DNA from: an uncultured Nocardioides sp.
GTDB taxonomy: Bacteria > Actinomycetota > Actinomycetes > Propionibacteriales > Nocardioidaceae
NCBI RefSeq assembly: GCF_902805925.1
Contig: NZ_CADCUP010000048.1
Span: 1-48,056, forward strand
Length of the DNA stretch: 48,056 nt
Reading direction: 5' to 3'
A program made the position numbers and the translations under genes. The notes beneath the pieces were generated by a model. The model was not told the DNA's origin. It did no database searches and saw only the letters and a program-made list of their open reading frames with translations. Below are positions 37,306 through 45,764 of the stretch, in pieces (positions within the stretch are counted from its first letter, which is position 1; each line of letters begins with the position of its first letter).

Positions 37306-39225
37306 TCAGGAGGTCCAGGCGCGCCAGAGCGCGGCGTACTGCCCGTCGAGGTCGACCAGCTCGTGGTGGCTGCCGAGCTCGACGATCCGGCCGTCCATCA
37401 CCACCGCGATGCGGTCGGCGTCGTGGGCGGTGTGCAGGCGGTGCGCGATGGCCACGACCGTGCGCCCCTCGAGCAGGGAGTTCATCGACCCCTCGAGCGT
37501 GCGGGCGGTGCGGGGGTCGATGAGGGACGTCGCCTCGTCGAGCACCAGCGTGTGGGGGTCGGCGACGATCAGCCGGGCGAGGGCGACCTGCTGTGCCTGG
37601 GCGGGGGTGAGCGAGTAGCGGCCCGAGCCGATGACGGTGTCGAGGCCCTGCGGCAGCCGCTCGACCCACGCCAGTGAGCCCACCGCTCCCAGCGCCTGGC
37701 GGACCGCGTCGTCGTCGGAGTCCTCGCGGGCCAGCACGATGTTGTCGCGCACCGAGCCGATGAAGACGTGGTGCTCCTGGGTGACCAGCGCGACCTCGGT
37801 GCGCAGCACCTCCAGCGGCAGGTCGACCAGCTGCACCCCGCCCACCGTGGCGCTGCCGGTGCGTGGCCGGTTGATGCCCGACAGCAGCCGGCCCAGGGTG
37901 GACTTGCCCGAGCCGCTGGGGCCCACGATCGCCAGCCGCTCGCCGACCGCGAGCTCGAGGTCGACGCCGTGGAGCACGTCGTGGCCGGGGCGGTAGGCGA
38001 AGCGGAGGTCCCTGGCGACGAGGTCGACCCCGTCGGGCAGGCGGTCGCCGGGCTCGCGGTCGGGCGGCACCTCGGCGATGCCGAGGAGGCGGCTGGTGGA
38101 CGCCGCTCCGACCTGGAGCCGGTCGATCTCGCCGATGAGCCGGTCGAGCGGGTCGGCCAGCGCCTCGACGTACAGCACGGCGGTGGTGATCTGGCCGAGG
38201 TCGGCCCAGCCGCGGTGGTAGGCGTAGGCGCCCACCAGGAGCGTGACGACCCGGGGCAGCTGGAAGGCGAAGTTCAGGCAGATGAACAGGATGTTGCGCA
38301 GCGTCATGCCGTAGCGCTCTGCCTGCGCGGACACCTCGATGTCGTCGTCGCCGGCACCGACCCGCAGCCCCGAGAGCCCGAGTGCCTCGAGGGTGCGGGC
38401 ACCCTCGACGGTCTCGGTGAGCGTGGTGTTGATGCGGGAGTACGTCGCCCCCTCGGCGATGTAGGCCTTGGGCGCCCGCCGCAGGTAGCTGCGCACGGCC
38501 GGCCCGCACGTGGCGAAGACCACCAGCGCCGGGACGGCGAGCACCACGGAGTTGAGCAGCATCGCGACGACCGAAAGCACCACGGTCAGCAGCGAGATGA
38601 TCGCCATGGGCAGGCCGTACTGGACCGAGCGGCTCATGGTGCCGACGTCGCGCGTCACGCGGGTGACCAGGTCGCCGGTGCTGGCGCTCTCGACGGCGCC
38701 CAACGGCAGCCGCAGGATCGTGCGCACCACCGACTCGCGTGCGGTGGAGAGGAGGTCCTGGCCGAAGATCGCGGAGGTGCGCTGGGCCACGAAGGTCAGG
38801 CCCGCCTGGGCCACCACCACGCCGATGATGACCAGGGCGAGCTGGTCGAGCGGGAGCCCGCCGCCGCCGTCGACCGTGGTGTTGACGAGCTCGCCGAGCA
38901 GGCGCGGGACGACCAGGGCGGTGGCCGCGGCCAGGGCGTTGAGGACGACCAGCGCCGTGAAGATGCCGCGCCGGGTGCGGACCAGGTCGCGGAAGAACGT
39001 CAGGACCGCGCGGTTGCCCGACACCGGCCAGCCGCGCTCGGGGTTGCGGGAGGCGGCGTAGACGTCGTCGGCGCGCTGACGGCGCAGCGCGTGGCGCCGC
39101 CACAGGGCGGCGTTGCGCTCGGGGACCGACGCGTCGCTCGGCGGCACCAGCTCCGCGGGGACGACCGGGGGGTCGAGGGCCCGGTCGCGCCAGGTGTCGG
39201 CGGAGGTGGCGAGCAGGTCGGTCAT
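37306..39225 (-). CDS. ABC exporter subunit with catalytic Walker motifs and a degenerate signature
   Basis: Half-transporter of 639 aa: a soluble N-terminal stretch of about 75 residues, six helices (about residues 85-365) and a nucleotide-binding domain. Walker A GPSGSGKS (435-442), Q-loop VTQEHHVF, Walker B LVLDEATS with catalytic Glu564, and H-loop His595 are intact. The ABC signature is degenerate: YSLTPAQAQQ (537-546) in place of LSGGQ. It needs the LSGGQ of its partner to form the working ATP site. The ATG at 39225 overlaps the upstream partner gene by 4 bp. Substrate unknown; the family includes multidrug and lipid exporters. Confidence 0.92.
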   Translation of the reverse strand: MTDLLATSADTWRDRALDPPVVPAELVPPSDASVPERNAALWRRHALRRQRADDVYAASRNPERGWPVSGNRAVLTFFRDLVRTRRGIFTALVVLNALAAATALVVPRLLGELVNTTVDGGGGLPLDQLALVIIGVVVAQAGLTFVAQRTSAIFGQDLLSTARESVVRTILRLPLGAVESASTGDLVTRVTRDVGTMSRSVQYGLPMAIISLLTVVLSVVAMLLNSVVLAVPALVVFATCGPAVRSYLRRAPKAYIAEGATYSRINTTLTETVEGARTLEALGLSGLRVGAGDDDIEVSAQAERYGMTLRNILFICLNFAFQLPRVVTLLVGAYAYHRGWADLGQITTAVLYVEALADPLDRLIGEIDRLQVGAASTSRLLGIAEVPPDREPGDRLPDGVDLVARDLRFAYRPGHDVLHGVDLELAVGERLAIVGPSGSGKSTLGRLLSGINRPRTGSATVGGVQLVDLPLEVLRTEVALVTQEHHVFIGSVRDNIVLAREDSDDDAVRQALGAVGSLAWVERLPQGLDTVIGSGRYSLTPAQAQQVALARLIVADPHTLVLDEATSLIDPRTARTLEGSMNSLLEGRTVVAIAHRLHTAHDADRIAVVMDGRIVELGSHHELVDLDGQYAALWRAWTS

Positions 39226-41111
39226 CGCGGCACCCCCTCGTCGAGGTCGTCGGTGGCCCGGGCGACCACGTGGCGGTAGGCCGGGTCGTGGTCGAGCAGG
39301 TCGGCGTGCTCCCCCTCGGCCACCACCGTGCCGTCGTGCACCAGCACCACGCGGTCGGCGTGGTGGAGCCATAGCGGCGACACCGTGCAGACCACGGTGG
39401 TGCGGCCCCGGCGCAGCTCGGTCACGCGCTCGGCGATCCGGGCCTCGGTGTGGGCGTCGACGGCGGAGGTCGGGTCCACCAGCACCAGGATCGGTGCGTC
39501 GGCCGCCAGGGCCCGGGCGAGCACCACGCGCTGCCGCTGTCCGCCGGAGAGCCCGCGGCCGCGCTCGTCGAGCTGGCCCTGCCAGCCCTCGGGCAGGGCG
39601 TCGTAGACGTCCTCGGCGCTGGCCACCCGCAGCGCTGCCTCCGCCTGCTCGCGGGTCAGCCGGCCGTGGGGGTCGATGGCGTCCTGGAGCGTGCCGGCGA
39701 ACAGGCCGCTGCCGGTGTCGCTGACCAGCACCGTGCGGCGTACGTCGTCGAGGCGGGCCGCCGACAGGTCGACGCCGCCCAGGCGCACGCCCCACTCGCG
39801 GGTCGCCGCCTCCTCGTCGCGGGCGGCGATGCGGGCGCGCCGGGCCTCCCGCTCGGCCCTGGCCTGCCGCGCGGCGCGGCCCTTGAGCCCGGCGCCGTCG
39901 TCCTCGCCGACGGGGTCGACGTCGGGGGGCAGGTAGCGGCCGAGCCGGTCGGCCAGGGCGGCGGTCTGCTCCGGCACCGCACCGACGACCACGGTCAGCA
40001 GGCCGGGGCGGACGGTGAAGCCGCTCATCTCGTCGACGAGCTCGGCGCCGCCGTCGAGGGGCACGGGCCGGGCGGGCTCGCGCCACGGCGGGCGCTGCTC
40101 GAAGATCGTGATGGCGCGGCGGGCGCTGACCAGGGCCCGCGTCGCCTTCTGGGCAAGCTCGAAGAAGGTGCGGATCGGCCCGATCATGAACAGGCCGTAG
40201 CCCAGGAAGCTCACGAGCTGTCCGACGGTGAGGTCGCCGGACTGCACCTGGCGGGTGCCCAGCCACACCAGGCTCACCAGGAAGACGCCGGAGAACAGCA
40301 CACCGACGGCCTCCACCGCGGCCTGCCAGATGCCCGAGGAGACGCCGGCGCGGCGGGAGAGCTGGGACTGCTGGGCGTAGTTGCGGCCGAAGGTCTGCTC
40401 GCCACCGATGCCGCGGAGGATCCGCAGCCCGGCCACGATGTCGGTGGCCATCGAGGTCAGCTCGGAGTTGCGGCTGCGCTCGACCTGCTGGCGGCGGTGC
40501 AGCGGGCGCAGCAGCGGCAGGGCGGCCGCGAGCAGCACCGGGGCCGCAGACAGCACCAGCACCCCGAGCTCCCAGGACGTGGAGAGCACGATCACGGCGA
40601 CGGCGAGGTAGGAGACCAGCTGCGCGATGGAGCGGGCCAGGATCTCGGTGAGCGCACCGAACTCGTCGGAGTCGCTGGAGGCGACGCTGAGCACCTCGCC
40701 GGTGGGCGAGCGCCGGGGCAGGACGTGGCCCATCTGGGCGATCTTGCGGGTCACCATCTTCGTGGTCCCGTAGAGGCTGATCAGCCAGGTGCGGACGATG
40801 AGGGTGTGGAAGACGACGCCGAACACGCCGCCCACCGAGACGACCGCGAGCATGATGCCCGACCAGGTCAGCAGGTCACGGGTCGAGCCGCCGAGGATGC
40901 CCTCGTCGACCGCGCGCCCGAAGATGTAGGGCCCGAAGGTCAGCGGGAGCAGCCACAGGAGGCACGCCAGCGACGAGAGCGCCACGACCTTCCACTGCTG
41001 GCGCAGCATCCACCTCAGGAACGCCGCAGGCGACCGGGTGTCGGGGTCGGAGCCGGGGGCGTCGTCCGTGCCGGTGAAGAACGTCGCGATCCGAGGTGGG
41101 AAGTCCTGCAT
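39222..41111 (-). CDS. ABC exporter subunit with degenerate ATPase but intact signature
   Basis: Partner half-transporter of 629 aa with six helices (about residues 42-320). Its nucleotide-binding domain is heavily degenerated: the Walker A position reads GAVPEQTA (377-384) with no Lys, the Q-loop Gln is replaced (VLVSDTG), Walker B lacks the Asp (ILVLVDPTSAVD), and the H-loop His is missing (VVCTVSPLW). The signature LSGGQRQR (521-528) is perfect. A charged Arg/Ala/Glu-rich insert lies at about 403-437. It therefore donates the signature to its partner and probably cannot bind ATP normally on its own side. Confidence 0.92.
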   Translation of the reverse strand: MQDFPPRIATFFTGTDDAPGSDPDTRSPAAFLRWMLRQQWKVVALSSLACLLWLLPLTFGPYIFGRAVDEGILGGSTRDLLTWSGIMLAVVSVGGVFGVVFHTLIVRTWLISLYGTTKMVTRKIAQMGHVLPRRSPTGEVLSVASSDSDEFGALTEILARSIAQLVSYLAVAVIVLSTSWELGVLVLSAAPVLLAAALPLLRPLHRRQQVERSRNSELTSMATDIVAGLRILRGIGGEQTFGRNYAQQSQLSRRAGVSSGIWQAAVEAVGVLFSGVFLVSLVWLGTRQVQSGDLTVGQLVSFLGYGLFMIGPIRTFFELAQKATRALVSARRAITIFEQRPPWREPARPVPLDGGAELVDEMSGFTVRPGLLTVVVGAVPEQTAALADRLGRYLPPDVDPVGEDDGAGLKGRAARQARAEREARRARIAARDEEAATREWGVRLGGVDLSAARLDDVRRTVLVSDTGSGLFAGTLQDAIDPHGRLTREQAEAALRVASAEDVYDALPEGWQGQLDERGRGLSGGQRQRVVLARALAADAPILVLVDPTSAVDAHTEARIAERVTELRRGRTTVVCTVSPLWLHHADRVVLVHDGTVVAEGEHADLLDHDPAYRHVVARATDDLDEGVPR

Positions 41112-41274
41112 GTCCCGCTCAGCCTAGGCGGGGGGACCGACGGGCTGCGACGCAATATCCCCCTCGGGAGCGGGCCGCTGCGTGTGGTACGTCGCGAGCG
41201 ACGAGGCGACGCCCGACGGGGGGCGTGGCGCGCTCACCGGTTCCGCGGAAGGATGCAGCCATGAGGCGCCGACC

Positions 41275-42243
41275 ATGACCAACCCCGAGCGCCACCCGGC
41301 CGAGATGGAGATGGGCCCCGGTGGCAGCGACCGCGGCGTCGAGGTGATCGCGCCCCGCGAGGTGCCGCTGGGCGGCCCCCGCGCCATGCACGTACGCCGC
41401 ACCCTGCCCGCGCGGGGGCGCACCCTGATCGGCGCCTGGTGCTTCGCCGACCACTACGGCCCCGACCCGGTCGCCGCGACCGGCGGGATGAGCGTCGCAC
41501 CGCACCCGCACACCGGGCTGCAGACGGTGAGCTGGCTGTTCACCGGCGAGATCGAGCACCGCGACAGCGCCGGAAACCGGGCCATGGTGCGACCGGGCGA
41601 GGTCAACCTGATGACCGGCGGCCACGGCATCAGCCACTCCGAGATCTCCACGGCCGGGATCACCGAGCTGCACGGGGTGCAGCTGTGGGTCGCGCTGCCC
41701 GAGCAGTCCCGCGACGTGGCCCCCGGCTTCTCCCACCACGTGCCGCCCGAGCTCGCCGGCGCCGGCTGGACCGCCCGGGTGTTCCTCGGCTCGCTGCTCG
41801 GTCACGCCTCGCCGGTGCCGACGTACACCCCGCTGCTGGGGGCGGAGATCGCGCTGGCCGCCGGCACCACCCTCGCGCTCGACGTCGACGCGACGTTCGA
41901 GCACGGGGTCCTGGTCGACAGCGGCGGCGTCGTGGTGGACGACCGCGAGGTGGAGCCGGCCGAGCTCGCCTACGTCCCACCCGGACGTGAGGTCCTGCGC
42001 GTGACCGCGCGCGGGGACACCCGCGTGGTGCTGCTCGGCGGCCCTCCGTTCGACGAGTCGATCGTCATGTGGTGGAACTTCGTGGGGCGCACCCACGAGG
42101 AGATCGTCGGGTTCCGCGAGGCGTGGCAGGCGCAGATCACCCCCGACGGGTCGGGCGTCGTCGACGGCCGCTTCGGCGTCGTGAGCGACCTGCCGCCGAT
42201 CCCGGCACCGGCCCTGCCCAACGCGCGGCTCGCGTCCCGCTAG
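41275..42243 (+). CDS. pirin-family protein
   Basis: Bicupin of 322 aa. The N-terminal cupin contains the metal-binding HPHTGLQTVSWLFTGEIEHRDS and GGHGISHSE; the C-terminal pirin domain has LLGGPPFDESIVMWWNFVGRT. Bacterial pirins can act as quercetinases or redox regulators; the role here is unknown. The ATG at 41275 follows GAGG at 41263-41266. The tag gene begins 9 bp after the stop and is probably co-transcribed. The gap to the divergent ABC genes (41112-41274) holds no gene but a perfect palindrome at 41190-41203. Confidence 0.91.
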   Translation: MTNPERHPAEMEMGPGGSDRGVEVIAPREVPLGGPRAMHVRRTLPARGRTLIGAWCFADHYGPDPVAATGGMSVAPHPHTGLQTVSWLFTGEIEHRDSAGNRAMVRPGEVNLMTGGHGISHSEISTAGITELHGVQLWVALPEQSRDVAPGFSHHVPPELAGAGWTARVFLGSLLGHASPVPTYTPLLGAEIALAAGTTLALDVDATFEHGVLVDSGGVVVDDREVEPAELAYVPPGREVLRVTARGDTRVVLLGGPPFDESIVMWWNFVGRTHEEIVGFREAWQAQITPDGSGVVDGRFGVVSDLPPIPAPALPNARLASR

Positions 42244-42252
42244 GTGGCGGCC

Positions 42253-42837
42253 ATGGGCGGACCGGTCGTGGGCGAGGACGGCCTGGCGCGCTGCCCGTGG
42301 GCGGCCGGTGACGACCTGAGCCGCGCCTACCACGACACCGAGTGGGGCCTGCCCGTCTCCGGTGAGGCCGCCTACCTCGAGCGGCTGACGCTCGAGGCGT
42401 TCCAGTCGGGCCTGTCCTGGCTGACGATCCTGCGCAAGCGCGAGGCCTTCCGGGAGGTCTTCGCCGGCTTCCACGCCGACGCCGTCGCGGCGTACGACGA
42501 GCACGACGAGGCCCGCCTGATGGCCGACCCCCGCATCGTGCGCAACCGCCTCAAGGTCGCGGCGGCCGTCACCAACGCGCGCGCCACGGTGGCGCTGCGC
42601 GAACGAGGCGGGCTGGCGGCGTTCATCGAGTCCTTCGCGCCCGAGGTCCCGCCCGCACCCGAGACCACCGAGGAGCTGCAGACGACGTCCCCCGAGTCGG
42701 TGGCGCTCTCGAAGGCGCTGAAGAAGGAGGGGTTCGTCTTCGTCGGGCCGACCACGATGTACGCGCTGATGGAGGCGGTGGGCCTCGTGGACGACCACCT
42801 CGTCGGCTGCCACCGCCGGGGCGGCTCGCGGCGCTGA
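42253..42837 (+). CDS. tag: DNA-3-methyladenine glycosylase I
   Basis: Base-excision repair glycosylase that removes 3-methyladenine. The 194-aa protein has the family opening RCPWAAGD..SRAYHDTEWGLP (zinc-binding Cys and the catalytic-pocket Glu), LEAFQSGLSWLTILRKREAF, and the C-terminal FVGPTTMYALMEAVGLVDDH with the zinc His/Cys in VGCHRR. The ATG at 42253 is chosen because AGGTGG ends 5 nt upstream; a GTG at 42244 is an alternative. It converges with zwf, 9 bp away. Confidence 0.93.
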   Translation: MGGPVVGEDGLARCPWAAGDDLSRAYHDTEWGLPVSGEAAYLERLTLEAFQSGLSWLTILRKREAFREVFAGFHADAVAAYDEHDEARLMADPRIVRNRLKVAAAVTNARATVALRERGGLAAFIESFAPEVPPAPETTEELQTTSPESVALSKALKKEGFVFVGPTTMYALMEAVGLVDDHLVGCHRRGGSRR

Positions 42838-42846
42838 GACGGCGCC

Positions 42847-44292
42847 TCAGACCCCCACGGCGTTGGGGTCGCGCCACTGCCGCTCGAACGGCAGCCGCCA
42901 CGCGAACGGTGCGATGAGCTGGTGGATCTGGTTCGGCCCCCAGGTGCCGGTGGCGTAGGGCCGCACGATGGGCGGGTTATCGAGCAGCGGTGCCGAGACC
43001 TCCCACAGCCGCTCGATGCCGTCGGCGGAGGTGAAGAGGGTGCGGTCGCCGCGGGCGGCGTCGTAGATGAGCCGCTCGTAGGCCTCGAGCACCGCGCCGG
43101 CCCAGCCGGTGTCGTGCATCGCGAACTGCATCGACAGCTTGTCCAGGCGCATGCCGGGGCCGGGCCGCTTGCCGTAGAACGACAGCGACATCTTGGCCTG
43201 GTCGGCGAGGTCGAAGGTCAGGTGGTCGGGACCGTGGTCGCCGACGCCCGAGCCCGGCGGGAACATGGACCGGGGCGGCTCCTTGAAGGCGATGGAGATG
43301 ATCCGCGCCCCCTGCGCCATCCGCTTGCCGGTGCGCAGGTAGAACGGCACGCCGGCCCACCGCCAGTTGTCGATGAAGCACTTGAGCGCGATGAACGTCT
43401 CGGTCTGGGAGTCGGCGGCCACGCCGTCGATGTCGCGGTAGCCGACGTACTGGCCGCGCACGACGTCATGCGGCTCGATCGGCGTCATCGAGCGGAAGAC
43501 CTTGTTCTTCTCCTCGCTGATGGCGGCCGGCTCCAGCGCGGTGGGCGGCTCCATGGCGGTGAATGCCATCACCTGGAACAGGTGGGTCACCACCATGTCG
43601 CGGTAGGCGCCGGTGCCCTCGTAGAACGACGCGCGCTGCTCCAGGCCCAGCGACTCCGGGACGTCGATCTGCACGTGGTCGATGTGGTTGCGGTGCCAGA
43701 TCGGCTCGAAGAGGCCGTTGGCGAACCGGAAGGCCAGGATGTTCTGGGCCGCCTCCTTGCCCAGGAAGTGGTCGATGCGGAAGACCTGCGACTCGTCGAA
43801 GACCTGGTGGATCTCGTGGTTGAGCGCCTTCGCCGAGGCCAGGTCGACGCCGAACGGCTTCTCCATCACGATCCGGCTGCCCTCGGCCAGGCCGGCCTCG
43901 TCGAGCTGGGCCACCACGGCCAGCGCCGCCTTGGGCGGCACGCTGAGGTAGTGCAGTCGTGTCGGCCGCTCGTCCCACCCGGCCTCGGCCTCCGCCTCCT
44001 CGACCACGCGGCGCAGGCCTGCGGCCCCCTCGGACGCCGGCGCCCAGTGCAGCATCTTGGCGAACTCCGGCCATCCCTCGATGTCGCCGTCGGTGCCGGC
44101 GAACTCCACGATCGCCTGGTGGGCCAGCTCGACGAAGGAGTCACGGTCGTGGTCGTCGAGGGAGGTCCCGACGACGCGCAGGTCGGGCATCAGGCAGCTC
44201 TGCACGAGGTGGAGCAGGCCGGGCAGCAGCTTGCGGCGGGCGAGGTCGCCGCTGGCGCCGAAGAGGACGACGGTCGTGGGCTTGGTCGACAT
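42847..44292 (-). CDS. zwf: glucose-6-phosphate dehydrogenase
   Basis: First enzyme of the oxidative pentose phosphate pathway, 481 aa. The NADP-binding loop is GASGDLARRKLLPGL near residue 12; the active-site segment is RIDHFLGKEAAQNI; VMEKPFGVDL and YRDMVVTHLFQ are further family markers. The ATG at 44292 follows GGTGGAG. It stands alone: the usual partners (opcA, tal, tkt, pgl) are not adjacent, so it may be a second zwf copy used under other conditions. The frame upstream of 44292 runs through the amidase remnant and is not part of the gene. Confidence 0.93.
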   Translation of the reverse strand: MSTKPTTVVLFGASGDLARRKLLPGLLHLVQSCLMPDLRVVGTSLDDHDRDSFVELAHQAIVEFAGTDGDIEGWPEFAKMLHWAPASEGAAGLRRVVEEAEAEAGWDERPTRLHYLSVPPKAALAVVAQLDEAGLAEGSRIVMEKPFGVDLASAKALNHEIHQVFDESQVFRIDHFLGKEAAQNILAFRFANGLFEPIWHRNHIDHVQIDVPESLGLEQRASFYEGTGAYRDMVVTHLFQVMAFTAMEPPTALEPAAISEEKNKVFRSMTPIEPHDVVRGQYVGYRDIDGVAADSQTETFIALKCFIDNWRWAGVPFYLRTGKRMAQGARIISIAFKEPPRSMFPPGSGVGDHGPDHLTFDLADQAKMSLSFYGKRPGPGMRLDKLSMQFAMHDTGWAGAVLEAYERLIYDAARGDRTLFTSADGIERLWEVSAPLLDNPPIVRPYATGTWGPNQIHQLIAPFAWRLPFERQWRDPNAVGV

Positions 44293-44361
44293 GGCTCCAC
44301 CCTGCCTCGCCGCCCGCCCGCTGAGAAGCCCCGGGGCCGATGAGACGCCCGCGAGCGTGGG

Positions 44362-44697
44362 GGCGGCTTCTTCGCCGGCGTCCCGATGTACCTCGAGGAC
44401 AACGTCGACGTGGCCGGGACGCCCACCCAGCACGGCACCGACGCCTTCGTCGCGGGCCCTGGCACCTCGACCACGACGGGCGGCTCCATCCGGATCCCGG
44501 CCTCGGTCAACGGCCTCGTCGGGCTCAGGCCCATCCGCCGCCGGCTGCACCGGCTCCCCGCGGCCATCGCCGCGATCGGCGCCGGATGGCCCGGCGCCAC
44601 GCAGGGGATGGTGTCTCACCGCCGGCTGGGGCCGCGAGGCGCTCCTGCTGGAGCTCGCCTACGACGTGGAGGAAGCACGCCCGTTCGCCCGCATCCA
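44362..44697 (+). pseudogene. decayed amidase-signature gene
   Basis: Two fragments of an amidase-signature enzyme survive in different frames. Frame 1 (from 44362) reads GGFFAGVPMYLEDNVDVAG and PTQHGTDAFVAGPGTSTT, then GGSIRIPASVNGLVGLRP, the substrate-binding Gly/Ser signature. About a hundred residues that normally separate the first two segments are missing. From 44624 a shifted frame gives GWGREALLLELAYDVEEARPF, the usual C-terminal segment. The N-terminus, catalytic Lys region and most of the middle are lost, so the remnant is the product of several deletions and a frameshift. Confidence 0.78.
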
Positions 44698-44723
44698 GGG
44701 GTGGGCTGAGCACCCCGCAGGAC

Positions 44724-44755
44724 GATTTCTCCTCTCCCGGGAGGCTGTGTATTCT
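44724..44755 (+). promoter_or_regulatory. candidate promoter for the tRNA-Thr/tRNA-Met pair
   Basis: A good -10 (TATTCT, 44750-44755) lies 12 bp before the mature tRNA-Thr 5' end. The -35 region (around GATTTC at 44724) is weak. Confidence 0.4.
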
Positions 44756-44766
44756 TCTCGGTCGTT

Positions 44767-44839
44767 GCCCCTTTAGCTCAGTCGGCAGAGCGTCTCCATG
44801 GTAAGGAGAAGGTCTACGGTTCGATTCCGTAAAGGGGCT
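44767..44839 (+). tRNA. tRNA-Thr (anticodon GGT)
   Basis: A 73-nt tRNA. Acceptor GCCCCTT pairs with AAGGGGC, discriminator T44839. The anticodon stem TCTCC/GGAGA encloses ATGGTAA, giving anticodon GGT. D loop AGTCGGCAGA and T arm CTACGG-TTCGATT-CCGTA are standard. CCA is not encoded. Confidence 0.95.
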
Positions 44840-44885
44840 CTGGGTCGGGACTCCGTCTACAGTTGGCGGATCAGCCTGTCCTGGT

Positions 44886-44959
44886 GGCGGGGTAGCTCAG
44901 GTGGTTAGAGCACACGGCTCATAATCGTGGTGTCGCGGGTTCGAGTCCCGCCCCCGCTA
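44886..44959 (+). tRNA. tRNA-Met (anticodon CAT)
   Basis: A 74-nt tRNA. Acceptor GGCGGGG pairs with CCCCGCT (one G-U pair at the end), discriminator A44959. The anticodon loop CTCATAA gives CAT; T arm GCGGG-TTCGAGT-CCCGC. The form resembles elongator rather than initiator tRNA (paired position 1-72, and no run of three G-C pairs in the anticodon stem). It lies 46 bp after tRNA-Thr, a pair often found upstream of rpmG in actinobacteria. Confidence 0.94.
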
Positions 44960-45029
44960 CTCGAACTGACGCAGCACACAGCCGGATCCCCGGCGCACAG
45001 CACCACCCGATTCGACGAAGGACTTCCCC

Positions 45030-45200
45030 GTGGCCAGCAAGAGCTCTGACGTTCGCCCCAAGATCACGCTCGCATGCGTGGAGTGCAAGGAGCGCAACTA
45101 CATCACCAAGAAGAACCGTCGGAACGACCCCGACCGCATGGAGATGAAGAAGTTCTGCCCGCGCGACCGCCGGCACACCGTGCACCGCGAGACCCGCTGA
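45030..45200 (+). CDS. rpmG: 50S ribosomal protein L33
   Basis: Ribosomal protein of 56 aa: [19 protein letters not shown], then [17 protein letters not shown] and [10 protein letters not shown]. The GTG start at 45030 follows AAGGA (45018-45022). The first zinc pair CxxC (CVEC) is present, but the second is CPRD, so the fourth zinc ligand Cys is lost; this is an intermediate between the zinc-binding and zinc-free L33 forms. The gene is too short to stand out by length alone but the match is full-length. Confidence 0.96.
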   Translation: MASKSSDVRPKITLACVECKERNYITKKNRRNDPDRMEMKKFCPRDRRHTVHRETR

Positions 45201-45223
45201 CACCGGTCACACCACACGTCGTC

Positions 45224-45258
45224 GCAGGGCGGCCATCCCGATGGGATGGCCGCCCTGC
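45224..45258 (+). terminator. strong hairpin terminator after rpmG
   Basis: A perfect 16-bp stem (GCAGGGCGGCCATCCC at 45224-45239 paired with 45243-45258) with a 3-nt loop, GAT, starts 24 nt after the rpmG stop. No T-run. It separates the tRNA/rpmG unit from the globin gene, whose GTG lies 19 nt further on. Confidence 0.8.
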
Positions 45259-45276
45259 CGCGTCTACGCTGAGCGG

Positions 45277-45747
45277 GTGAGCACGAGTGAGAGCCCCAGC
45301 CTCCACGAGTGGGCCGGAGGCGACGCCGCCTTCCGCCGGCTCATCGACGCCTTCTACGACCGGGTCGAGCACGACGACCTGCTGTCCCCGCTCTTCCCCG
45401 GCGGTGTCTCCGAGGAGCACCGGTCGCACGTGACGACCTGGTGGGTCGAGGTCTTCGGCGGCGCGGCCCGCTACACCGACGAGCTCGGCGGATACGGGCG
45501 GATGGTGGCTCACCACCGCCGCCTGGGCATCGCCCCCGAGCAGCGGCTCCGCTTCGCGACCACCATGAGCCTGGCCGCCGACGACGCCGGCCTGCCCGAC
45601 GACCCGGAGTTCCGGGCCGCCTTCGTCGGCTACGTCGAGTGGGGCACCCGCCTGGCGCTGGCGAACTCCCAGGACGACGCACAGGTCGTCGAGCAGGCTC
45701 CGGTCCCGCGGTGGGGCTGGGGGGTCGCACCGCCCTGGCAGCCATGA
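45277..45747 (+). CDS. truncated hemoglobin (group II-like)
   Basis: Globin of 156 aa. The B-helix segment FRRLIDAFYDRVEHDDLLSPLF carries the F-Y (B9-B10) pair, followed by HRSHVTTWWVEVFGG and the proximal-His region YGRMVAHHRRLGI typical of two-over-two globins. A short Pro/Trp-rich tail follows the fold. The GTG at 45277 avoids overlap with the terminator; the ATG at 45241 lies inside that hairpin. Group II globins bind O2 or NO; function in this organism is inferred only from family. Confidence 0.86.
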   Translation: MSTSESPSLHEWAGGDAAFRRLIDAFYDRVEHDDLLSPLFPGGVSEEHRSHVTTWWVEVFGGAARYTDELGGYGRMVAHHRRLGIAPEQRLRFATTMSLAADDAGLPDDPEFRAAFVGYVEWGTRLALANSQDDAQVVEQAPVPRWGWGVAPPWQP

Positions 45748-45764
45748 GCCGGCGCGGGGCGGCG

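Noticed and set aside
39226..40266. N-terminal extension of the 639-aa ABC subunit to 40266
   Set aside because: The extension is antisense-free but lies entirely inside the partner ABC gene in another frame and has shadow-type composition; the 4-bp overlap start at 39225 fits.
44386..44709. Amidase fragment as an intact 107-aa gene
   Set aside because: The protein lacks the catalytic core and ends in out-of-frame sequence; the remaining C-terminal segment lies in another frame.
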